The position numbers were made by a program, and so were the translations under genes. Of a stretch of DNA of 32,171 nucleotides, positions 15,895 through 23,416 are shown piece after piece. Under the pieces are notes generated by a model. It saw only the letters and a program-made list of their open reading frames with translations. It was not told where the DNA came from and made no database searches. Where the stretch lies: positions 1 through 32,171 of the forward strand of contig JAJRVT010000043.1 of NCBI GenBank assembly GCA_024277175.1, given 5' to 3'. How positions within the stretch are numbered: the stretch's first letter is position 1; each line of letters opens with the position of its first letter. The DNA comes from Chloroflexota bacterium (lineage in GTDB: Bacteria > Chloroflexota > Anaerolineae > Caldilineales > Caldilineaceae).

Positions 15895-15980
15895 GACGCA
15901 GAGAGGCGCGAAGATGCAAAGGGTCGCAGAGTCTTTTTGTGTTTTCTTTGCGCATCTTTACGTCTTCGCTCCTCTGCGTC
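15895..15980. repeat. Family 3 palindromic repeat, copy 1
   Basis: An imperfect palindrome with arms GACGCAGAGAGGCGCGAAGA and the mirrored block CGCTCCTCTGCGTC, around a T-rich centre. A second copy lies at 31562-31638. It fills the gap between the PLP-enzyme gene and the amidohydrolase gene and may end or trim the upstream message. Confidence 0.8.
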
Positions 15981-16031
15981 AAACTGGCTCGTTCCCCTTC
16001 AATCCCACGACCAAAGGAGGTCATTGATTTC

Positions 16032-18083
16032 ATGGAAGAATCGAAAACCAGAGTAGATATTATTCTGTCAGGCGGGGCTGTGTTGACCATGGACGCCCGC
16101 TTTTCCCTCTTTGATCCGGGGGCGGTGGCGGTGCGGGGCGATGAGATCGTAGCGGTGGGGTCAGCGGACGAGATCGGGACCGCCTATAAGGCGGAGGAGG
16201 TGATCGACTGCGCGGGCAAGGTCGTCATGCCCGGCCTGGTCAACGCCCATGCCCACTCCCCCATGACCCTGCTGCGCGCTCTGGCCGATGACCTGCGGCT
16301 GGACGTGTGGCTGATGGGGTATATCATGCCGGTGGAGCGGGAGTTCGTTCGCCCTGATTTCTGCTGGCTGGGGACGCAACTGGCCTGCGCGGAGATGATC
16401 CGCTCTGGCACGACCTGTTTTGCGGATATGTACTATTTCGAGGAAGCCGTGGCCGACGCCGCCGCCCAAGCCGGGATGCGGGCGGTCTGTGGCCAGACCA
16501 TCCTCAAGTTCCCCGCGCCCGATGCGCTGAGCTATGATGAGAGCCTGAGCCGCACCCGCGACTTCATCCTGCGCTGGCAGGGACACCCGTTGATCACCCC
16601 CTCCGTGGCCCCTCATGCGCCCTATACCACCAATCCTGAAATCTTGCAGGCGTCCGTGGACCTGGCCCTGGAATTCAACATCCCGCTCCAAACCCACGTG
16701 GCGGAGACAACCCACGAAATCGAGGGGTTGCGGGCGACGACAGGCATGTCCGCGGTGCCCTGGGTTGAAAAGAATCGTCTCATGGAGACCAAGCTCATCA
16801 CTGCCCACTGCGTGCATGTGGATGAAGCCGATATGGCCACTTTGCGCCGGCATGGAGTCGGCGTGGTCCACAACCCCACCAGCAACCTCAAGCTCTCCAG
16901 CGGTTTTGCGCCGGTGGCCCAGATGCTGGCCATGGGGATCGATGTGGCCATTGGCACCGACGGCGCGGCCAGCAACAACGATCTGGACATGTTCGAGGAA
17001 TTGCGGCTGGCCGCGTTGCTGGCCAAGACCGTGGCGATGGACCCCACCGTGCTGCCGGCCCGGCAGGCGTTAGAGATGGCCACCATCATGGGCGCGCGGG
17101 TCCTGGGACTCGACCAGTCGACTGGTTCCCTGGAGCCGGGGAAGTTGGCCGATATTATCGTGGTTGATCTGCGCTTGCCCCACAACTGGCCCCCCTTCCG
17201 GCGCAATGAAGAGGCTATCTATTCGCAACTGGTCTACGCCACCAAGGGGAGTGATGTGACGGATGTCATGTGCAACGGGGCCTGGCTCATGCGTGAGCAA
17301 GCGCTGTTGACCATCGGCAAAGCGTTGATCATGGCCGACGCCCGCAAGGTGGCGCGAAAGATTGACGCCTTCCTCACCGAACGCGAGAAGAGCGTGCTCA
17401 ACAAGCTGGCGACGATCGGCGGCCTGTCCCCCCGGGAGACCTTCGAAGTGCAGGCCACGGCCTATCTATCCGAGCAAGAGGCCCAGGCGATTGTGGAGAT
17501 GATCACCGGTCCCGACTTCGTCATCGGCAAATCGAGCCGGCGACGACAGTATGACACCTACTTTATCTTCCATGACCAGTCTGCCAGTCGTCTGCGCTAC
17601 CGGGAAGACGAGGTGCTGGTCCGCGACGCGCTGAGCGAGGAGCCGCTCCCCGACGGCTACGTGACCGAAGTTATCTACCGCCTGACGTTGGCCAACCAGG
17701 AGCAGGAGCGGGAGTTCGACAACCTGGTGGTGCTTTCTCACCTGCACTTCGACGCGCGGGCGGACCGTAGCTTGCGTTTTTATCGCGAATACTTCAAGCC
17801 TGATGAGGAGCGCAAGGTCTACAAAGAGCGCCGCCGTTTCCACGTGCGTTACGGCAACACCGGGTTCACTATCAACTTCGATCGCCTGCAACAGCCTGAA
17901 TTCCCTGGCGTCTTTGTGGGCGTCAGCAGCCGCACCTGGAGCGCACAGGATGCCGAACGCAAAGCCAAACTCATCGGCGACATGCTCGCATTGTTCAACA
18001 TCGGCCCGGACAAATTGATGCGGGAGACCTATCTCGAATTGGCCGCCCACCCGGAGAAGCTCGAACCGAAGGGGGGGGCGTAA
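16032..18083 (+). CDS. Amidohydrolase (MTA/SAH deaminase-like) fused to a CYTH-like domain
   Basis: A 683-residue protein, about 230 longer than ordinary MtaD-type deaminases. Residues 8-450 are a metal-dependent amidohydrolase: HAH (His73, His75), Thr-His222-Val-Ala-Glu, His259 in ITAHCVH, and Asp310 in IGTDGAASNND, ending with the GSLEPGKLADIIVVD closing motif. Substrates of this group are deaminated purine-type compounds (S-adenosylhomocysteine, methylthioadenosine, guanine-like or s-triazines). Residues about 455-675 form a separate region whose segments RQYDTYFIFHD, SRLRYRED, KERRRFHVRY and FTINFDRL resemble the strand pattern of CYTH domains; the ExExK start of CYTH is degenerate (FEVQA). 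I chose ATG 16032 behind AAAGGAGG; earlier frame codons lie in the repeat. Confidence 0.82.
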   Translation: MEESKTRVDIILSGGAVLTMDARFSLFDPGAVAVRGDEIVAVGSADEIGTAYKAEEVIDCAGKVVMPGLVNAHAHSPMTLLRALADDLRLDVWLMGYIMPVEREFVRPDFCWLGTQLACAEMIRSGTTCFADMYYFEEAVADAAAQAGMRAVCGQTILKFPAPDALSYDESLSRTRDFILRWQGHPLITPSVAPHAPYTTNPEILQASVDLALEFNIPLQTHVAETTHEIEGLRATTGMSAVPWVEKNRLMETKLITAHCVHVDEADMATLRRHGVGVVHNPTSNLKLSSGFAPVAQMLAMGIDVAIGTDGAASNNDLDMFEELRLAALLAKTVAMDPTVLPARQALEMATIMGARVLGLDQSTGSLEPGKLADIIVVDLRLPHNWPPFRRNEEAIYSQLVYATKGSDVTDVMCNGAWLMREQALLTIGKALIMADARKVARKIDAFLTEREKSVLNKLATIGGLSPRETFEVQATAYLSEQEAQAIVEMITGPDFVIGKSSRRRQYDTYFIFHDQSASRLRYREDEVLVRDALSEEPLPDGYVTEVIYRLTLANQEQEREFDNLVVLSHLHFDARADRSLRFYREYFKPDEERKVYKERRRFHVRYGNTGFTINFDRLQQPEFPGVFVGVSSRTWSAQDAERKAKLIGDMLALFNIGPDKLMRETYLELAAHPEKLEPKGGA

Positions 18084-18086
18084 AAC

Positions 18087-18182
18087 GATAGAACGCAGAA
18101 ACTCCGGATCGGGCGGATTTTCACGGATTTTTTCAAAACCATCCGTGAAAATCCGCCCGATCCGGAGTTTCTGCGTTCTATC
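18087..18182. repeat. Family 2 repeat, copy 3: perfect 42-bp inverted repeat
   Basis: Arms 18087-18128 and 18141-18182 are exact reverse complements over 42 bases, with a 12-base T/A-rich loop. It lies between two convergent genes (amidohydrolase and HtrA-like protease) and could serve as a bidirectional terminator. It shares GCGGATTTTCACGGAT and GATCCG-type blocks with the other family 2 copies. Confidence 0.92.
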
Positions 18183-18203
18183 CTCAGTTGGTCTATCCTC
18201 AGT
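18177..18203. repeat. Short tandem duplication at the end of the 42-bp palindrome
   Basis: TCTATCCTCAGT occurs at 18177-18188 and again at 18192-18203 with 3 bases between. The first copy overlaps the palindrome end and the second contains the stop codon of the protease gene (18199-18201). It looks like a slippage or junction duplication. Confidence 0.65.
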
Positions 18204-19698
18204 CAGCCTTGGCGATGCTCATCTCCAGCACGTCGCCCGTGGCCTTGTCGACGACCACCGTGGCCGTCTGGTCCGTGGTGCTCAGCTTGACCACCCAGAC
18301 CGGCTTGCCGTCGCGTTCGTCCGGTGTGACCACCTTCTGGATGATCTCTCCCTCCAGTTCGCCGTCGCCCGTCACCAGTTCCATGGCGATGTCCATGGCC
18401 TCCCGGGCGTTGACGCCTTCGCTCTTGTTGGCCTGCTCTTCCTGGGGCTGGCCCTCCGGGCGCGTGCCCAGCGTGACCTCCACCTCCATGGGTTTGCCAT
18501 CGCGGATCACGTCCAGCGTCACGGTCTGGCCCGGCGATGCCTTGGTGACCAGATAGTTGACCAGGTCCTCGAAGATCACCACAGGTTCGCCGTCGATGGC
18601 GGTGATGATGTCGCCGCCGGTCTGGATTTCGTTGCCTTCGCTATCCGTCGTGATGCCGGTGGCTCCCTGCAGGCCGGCTTTCTCCGACGGACCGCCGGGT
18701 AAAACCTCGGCCACGTAGACGCCCCGGGTGGTGTTATCCAGCCCAAGCGCTTTGGCCATTTCCGGGGTGATGGTCGAGCCGCTGAGGCCCAGATAGGCGT
18801 ACTCATACTTGCCGTCCTCGATCAACGCCGGCACGACTCGGTTGACGATGGACATGGGGATGGCGAAGCCCACGCCGGAGTTGAAGCGACCCGGCGATTC
18901 GATGGCGAAGTTGACGCCCACCACCTGGCCGTTCAGATCCAATAGCGGCCCGCCGGAATTGCCGGGGTTGATGGCCGCGTCGGTCTGGATCAGGTCCGGC
19001 AGGGTGTAGCGGGATTGGCCCATCTCGCCCACGGGCAGGCTGCGCTCCAGCGCACTGACGATACCGGTGGTCATGGTCCCGGCCAGCCCGAAGGGGTTGC
19101 CGATGGCGATGACCATATGGCCGACGCGCAGGGTGTTGGCTTCGGCCCGGGGCAGCGGCTTCCACTCCACGCCTTCGGGCGGCGTCACCTTGAGCACAGC
19201 CAGATCGGCCTGGGGATCAGTGGCCACCACTTCCGCATCGGCCCAGTAGCCGTTGCTGAAGACGACGGTCACACTCTCTGCATTCTCCACCACATGGTTA
19301 TTGGTGATGATATGGCCCTCATCGTCCCAGATGAAGCCGGACCCTTGGCCCCGCAACTTGGGCGCGCCCTGGGGCAATTCGAAGCCCTTGGGCAGTTGGA
19401 ACCCCTCTGGCAGATTGCCCGTCTGAGGGGTGGCCACCACCTGGATGTTAACCACAGAAGGCAGGACTTGATCGTACAGGTCCGCCAGCGCGTTCTGGTC
19501 TTCGAACAATGAAACGGGTGCGATCTGCGCCGGGGGGGCGATGGCTGTCCCCGCCTGTGCATTCTGGATCAGCGCCGGTCCGATCAGCGCGCCGACGGCC
19601 AGGAGAAGGAATGCGGCCAGGATCAGGGTGATCTTGGGCCAATGGTTGCGTTCATTTTTGGGTGTAGTTATTTGCGTTTCGGGTTTGTCCGGATACAT
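18199..19698 (-). CDS. HtrA/DegP-type serine protease with C-terminal PepSY-like domain
   Basis: A 499-residue protein. Residues 1-20 are cytoplasmic, a signal anchor follows (about 21-45), then an EGFQLPKGFELPQG linker. The trypsin-like domain has His135 (TNNHVV), Asp165 (DPQADLAVLK) and Ser248 (NPGNSGGP). A PDZ domain covers about 300-412 (YLGLSG..., GDIITAIDG). The last 70 residues (about 428-497: AREAMDIAME..., VVVDKATGDVLEM) look like a PepSY domain, which is not part of ordinary HtrA. I chose ATG 19698 because GAAGGAG is about 9 bases upstream; a GTG two codons earlier would be too close. It probably acts on misfolded extracytoplasmic proteins; PepSY may regulate it. Confidence 0.9.
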   Translation of the reverse strand: MYPDKPETQITTPKNERNHWPKITLILAAFLLLAVGALIGPALIQNAQAGTAIAPPAQIAPVSLFEDQNALADLYDQVLPSVVNIQVVATPQTGNLPEGFQLPKGFELPQGAPKLRGQGSGFIWDDEGHIITNNHVVENAESVTVVFSNGYWADAEVVATDPQADLAVLKVTPPEGVEWKPLPRAEANTLRVGHMVIAIGNPFGLAGTMTTGIVSALERSLPVGEMGQSRYTLPDLIQTDAAINPGNSGGPLLDLNGQVVGVNFAIESPGRFNSGVGFAIPMSIVNRVVPALIEDGKYEYAYLGLSGSTITPEMAKALGLDNTTRGVYVAEVLPGGPSEKAGLQGATGITTDSEGNEIQTGGDIITAIDGEPVVIFEDLVNYLVTKASPGQTVTLDVIRDGKPMEVEVTLGTRPEGQPQEEQANKSEGVNAREAMDIAMELVTGDGELEGEIIQKVVTPDERDGKPVWVVKLSTTDQTATVVVDKATGDVLEMSIAKAD

Positions 19699-19704
19699 AT
19701 GCAC

Positions 19705-20087
19705 ATACTCCTTCTATCGATGATGTTGTGGATTTGTCCACTGCGCCCCCATCCGCCTGGATAGTGGACGAATAAAAATTACCTGATAAAGCGCGAGAGC
19801 GGCCCTGTCACCGTACTGGCGTGAGCGCGACAAGGCGGCCTCTTCAATCTCTTCACACCTCTGATAGTATCCACCCGTCGGCTTAACGACGTCTGAAACG
19901 AATATGAACGAATGATAAGTATCTGAAAGCTGCTTACTTCTTGTTACACCCACGCGAAAGCGCCGGGGAGTTCGAAACTCCCCGGCGCTTGATCATGCTT
20001 TTATCAGGATGCCCTCTGACTCCCAACTTTGCAGGGTAAGGCCCAACTTAGCCAAGCTCACCCCCAGGGTTGGGAGGCGGGGCAGAT
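19705..20087. other. Intergenic region between protease and UPF0182 genes
   Basis: About 380 bases. A 79-residue open frame (19714-19953, minus) has no recognisable features and no good ribosome site, so I leave it out. The region contains a strong perfect hairpin at 19958-19990 (separate entry). The rest shows no repeat family seen elsewhere in the window and no clear promoter, although the protease promoter should lie here. Confidence 0.5.
19958..19990 (-). terminator. Perfect 15-bp-stem hairpin, probable terminator of UPF0182 gene
   Basis: Arms 19958-19972 and 19976-19990 (AAGCGCCGGGGAGTT and its exact reverse complement) enclose a 3-base loop. It lies 98 bases after the UPF0182 stop in the direction of its transcription. 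No proper U-tract follows on the minus strand, so it may be a Rho-aided or processing hairpin and not a classical intrinsic terminator. Confidence 0.6.
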
Positions 20088-23033
20088 CTACTGGTTCGCC
20101 TCAGGCGTCGGCTCCTCTGCAGGCGCTGTATCTGTTCCGGCTTCGGGCGTCACCCCTTCAACCGGCGGCAGTTCCACGCCCGTGATTTTCACCAGTTGCT
20201 CTAACGTATCCTGAAGTGCGTTCATCTCTTCGCCGTAGCCGGCCCAGTCGCCCGCTTGCAGACTCTCCTGTGCGCGCTTATATTGCTCGTTCGCGCGTAC
20301 GATCAGTTCGTCCACCGTCGCTGTTCCCAGATCGCCGCTTGTGCTGGCCTGGATTTCGGCCTCGGCTTCAGCCAGGGAGACGCCGGCCATCAGTTCCTCC
20401 AGTCCGCCCTGGGCGATCACGTCCTTGCCGAACAGTTCCACCAGCGCCAGCCCCAGATTCTCGCGCATGACCACCCGGTCGGCCGTGGCCAGGATCACTC
20501 GCTTCAGTTCGGGGATTTTGCCTGAAGCCGCCTGGAGGTACAGAGGCTCCACGTAGAGCAGGCTGTCGGCGATGGGGATCACCAGCAGGTTGCCGCGGAT
20601 CACGTTGCTGCCCTGCTGATTCCACAGGCTGAGTTGGCCGCTGATGACCGGATCCTGGTCGATGCGGGCTTCAATCTGTTTCGGTCCGAAAAGGAGGGTG
20701 TCCTTTCCGAACTCATAGACGATTTTTTCGCCATATTTATCGGGTGCGTTCTGGATCGCCAGCCATGCGATCATATTCTCCCGGTTGGCCGGCGTGAAGG
20801 GCAAAATTTGGATGTAGTCCAACTCATCTCCGTCCGGCAGGGACATGAGCACATAGTACGGCTCCATGCGCACTTCCTGGCTGTCGAAGAGTTCGGTGGG
20901 CCACGCCCACATGTCCTCCTTGTTATAGAATTCGGTGGAGTCAATCATGTGATAGGTGCGATAGACCTCGGCCTGGATGGAGAAAAGGTCATTGGGATAG
21001 CGAACGTGTTGCTTGAGATCGTCGGGCATTTCGTCGAAGCTCTTGAAAAGCGCCGGGAATATTCTGCGATAGGCGGCGGCGATCGGTTCGTTTTCATCCA
21101 CCACATAGAAGGTCATGCTGCCGTCATAGGCGCTGGTCACCACCTTCACCGGGTTGCGGATGTAGTTGAGTTCTCCATACGGCTCGCTGTAAGGAAAGCG
21201 ATTGCTGATGGTGTACGCGTCCAGGAACCAGTAAAGTTCGCCTGCATCGTTCACCACAATGTACGGGTCTGAATCGTAGCGTAGGAAGGGGGCCACCTCG
21301 CTGATGCGTTCAACGATGTTGCGCCGCCAGAGCAACTGGCTTTCGGGACCGATGTCCTGGTTGAGCAGGATGTTGATATCGGCGAAGCGCAACGCAAAGA
21401 GCAGGCGATTGAGGAAGGTCATGGGGATGCCGGTGTCGGCGTCGAAGAAGGTGGTCACATTGCCTTCGCCCCGGGGATAGTCGAACTCAGGTTCGTCGGT
21501 GCGGGCGATGACATACTCGTTGGTGCGTTCGCCAAAATAGACCTGGGGGCGAGTGACTTCGATCAGTCCCTTGGGCGGCAGGTCCTTGAGATAGAATTCG
21601 GGCAGGCCGTCTTTGGTGACCTGAGCCACCGGCGAGGCGGCCACGCCGTAGCCATGGGTGTAGACCAGCCGCCGGTTGACCCATGTCTGCGCGTTTTCGT
21701 TGAGACGTTCGGGAACCAGTTCGCGCGCGGCCAACATCACCTGGCGCATCTCGCCGTTGATCCGATAGCGGTCCACATCGATATCGTTGAATTCATAGTA
21801 TTGGCGCAGCGCCTGCACCTGGTTGTATGTTTGCAGGAGGGGTCGGTAGTCCCAGAGACGGATGTTGCGCACAGTCTCTGGCTCCTTGAGCAGCGCCTCC
21901 GGCGTCAACTCGTTATTGGCGTCATAGTCCCGCACCTCCACATCGTCGATGTCAAAGGCGAGGCGCGTATACTCGATGTTATTGGCGATATACGGGCGTT
22001 CCAGATTGAGCTCATTGGGGCTGACTTTGAAGCGTTGCACAAGGCCAGGGTAGACGTTGCCGGCCAGTATCGCCACCGCCACCCATGCGATCAGCACCAC
22101 CACGATCGCGCGCCATGCCTTGCGCATGAACGCGGTCACTACCAGCAAAACTGCGGTGATGATCGTGATGACGAGCAGCAGATTATAGGCGGGCAATTGT
22201 GCACGGGTGTCCGTGTAGCCGGCTCCGAAGACCGCGCCGCGTTGGCTGTAAACCAGACCCAGGGCGTCCAGGCGATACTGCCATGCGATCAGGAGCAGAA
22301 GCAGCGCGCCTAAAATGCTGAGATGGGCCAGCACGGATGTACGGATCTGTCGCCTCCGCCAGCCGATGCCGTAGACCACAGCGGTTCCAATCAGGGTCAT
22401 GGTCACCGTCGTCATCAGCCAGCCGCGCAGGATCTGCCAGACAGGCAAGGTGAAGATGAAAAAGCTGATATCGCGCTGGAAGACAGGGTCGCTGAACCCA
22501 AAATCACTCTGATTGAGGTAGACCAGCAACTGCTCCCACTGACCCGCCATCCCCAACCCCATGAAGAAAGCGAAGATGGCGCCGATCACCAGGACGACCG
22601 CGGAGATGCGCACGCCGAACGCGTCGGCGATCTCAGCCAGGGGCGTGCCCACCAATCCATTGGGATCGATGCGCCGGGCCAGAAAGACGTTCAGCGCCAG
22701 GAAGAGCCAGAAGATCAGCCCGCTGGCGATCAGCAGGCCGAATGAGGCGAAGATACGGGTGCGAAAGACCGATGTCAACGCCAGGCTGTCATACCAGATA
22801 TAGTCGGTGAAGAAACCCAGGAAACGGTTGAAGAACAGCAGCAGCAGGAACGGGATCAGGACCCAGAGCCAGCGGCGGAAGTTGACGTGCTCCCAGGGGT
22901 TTTCTTCCTCGCCGCCGTCATTCCAGGGCGGCTTTTCACCGCCGCCCTCATCCGGCGGAATCCAGTCCGGGTCGCGCTGGAGATTCTCTTCGATGGAGCG
23001 AATCAAGTCGGAAAACGGGTCGGAGTTGCGCAT
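20088..23033 (-). CDS. UPF0182 family large membrane protein
   Basis: A 981-residue protein of the UPF0182 (COG1615) family, known from actinobacteria, cyanobacteria, Chloroflexota and some Firmicutes; its function is not established. An acidic, Pro/Gly-rich cytoplasmic N-terminus (1-50) is followed by about seven hydrophobic helices within residues 50-340 (for example LWVLIPFLLLLFFNRFLGFF and AIVVVLIAWVAVAILAGNVY). A large extracytoplasmic domain with family-typical segments (LERPYIANNIEYTRLAF, RLVYTHGYGVAASPV, NYIRNPVKVVTSAYDG) follows. The C-terminus has an alpha-helical region and a Pro/Glu/Thr-rich tail. The length is normal. GAGG precedes ATG 23033. Confidence 0.95.
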   Translation of the reverse strand: MRNSDPFSDLIRSIEENLQRDPDWIPPDEGGGEKPPWNDGGEEENPWEHVNFRRWLWVLIPFLLLLFFNRFLGFFTDYIWYDSLALTSVFRTRIFASFGLLIASGLIFWLFLALNVFLARRIDPNGLVGTPLAEIADAFGVRISAVVLVIGAIFAFFMGLGMAGQWEQLLVYLNQSDFGFSDPVFQRDISFFIFTLPVWQILRGWLMTTVTMTLIGTAVVYGIGWRRRQIRTSVLAHLSILGALLLLLIAWQYRLDALGLVYSQRGAVFGAGYTDTRAQLPAYNLLLVITIITAVLLVVTAFMRKAWRAIVVVLIAWVAVAILAGNVYPGLVQRFKVSPNELNLERPYIANNIEYTRLAFDIDDVEVRDYDANNELTPEALLKEPETVRNIRLWDYRPLLQTYNQVQALRQYYEFNDIDVDRYRINGEMRQVMLAARELVPERLNENAQTWVNRRLVYTHGYGVAASPVAQVTKDGLPEFYLKDLPPKGLIEVTRPQVYFGERTNEYVIARTDEPEFDYPRGEGNVTTFFDADTGIPMTFLNRLLFALRFADINILLNQDIGPESQLLWRRNIVERISEVAPFLRYDSDPYIVVNDAGELYWFLDAYTISNRFPYSEPYGELNYIRNPVKVVTSAYDGSMTFYVVDENEPIAAAYRRIFPALFKSFDEMPDDLKQHVRYPNDLFSIQAEVYRTYHMIDSTEFYNKEDMWAWPTELFDSQEVRMEPYYVLMSLPDGDELDYIQILPFTPANRENMIAWLAIQNAPDKYGEKIVYEFGKDTLLFGPKQIEARIDQDPVISGQLSLWNQQGSNVIRGNLLVIPIADSLLYVEPLYLQAASGKIPELKRVILATADRVVMRENLGLALVELFGKDVIAQGGLEELMAGVSLAEAEAEIQASTSGDLGTATVDELIVRANEQYKRAQESLQAGDWAGYGEEMNALQDTLEQLVKITGVELPPVEGVTPEAGTDTAPAEEPTPEANQ

Positions 23034-23104
23034 GACGCCTCATTTCGTTTATGCTATCATTTTGAAACCGAAGCTTGGTTGAGCGGAACGGTCTTGTTTA
23101 TCGC

Positions 23105-23177
23105 GATTGGAGATCGGGAAACTGACAGTGTTCTGGTTGAGCATCGATCGCCAATCTTATCAATCGCCCAATCTCCA
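23105..23177. repeat. Family 4-like palindromic repeat, diverged copy
   Basis: GATTGGAGATCGGG on the left is mirrored by CAATCGCCCAATCTCCA on the right. The block GATTGGAGAT is shared with the repeat at 8524-8602. It lies in the 383-base divergent gap between UPF0182 and the S9 peptidase (23034-23416); the remainder of that gap shows no gene or confident promoter. Confidence 0.5.
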
Positions 23178-23416
23178 AGCGTTTTCAGTTCAGCCGTCGT
23201 CTGGACAGCAGGTTACGTCTCCCATTGTAGCAGATTTTCGCCCAGGATGCTTGTGGCGTTGCTCCCTGTTTGTCCTTATTTCGCGTCGTCTTGCCTCATC
23301 ACCCCAATAATTGCCAACTTGTCACCCCCGGTGATACCCTTGGCTGCGTATCTTTCCACCCTTGGCGTTCTCGTTTTGGAGAATCCATCTGGTATGTTGA
23401 CAAGCGAGGCCCACCC

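Noticed and set aside
19714-19953. 79-residue open frame upstream of the HtrA-like gene
   Set aside because: No family likeness, no ribosome site, and it occupies the expected promoter region of the protease gene.
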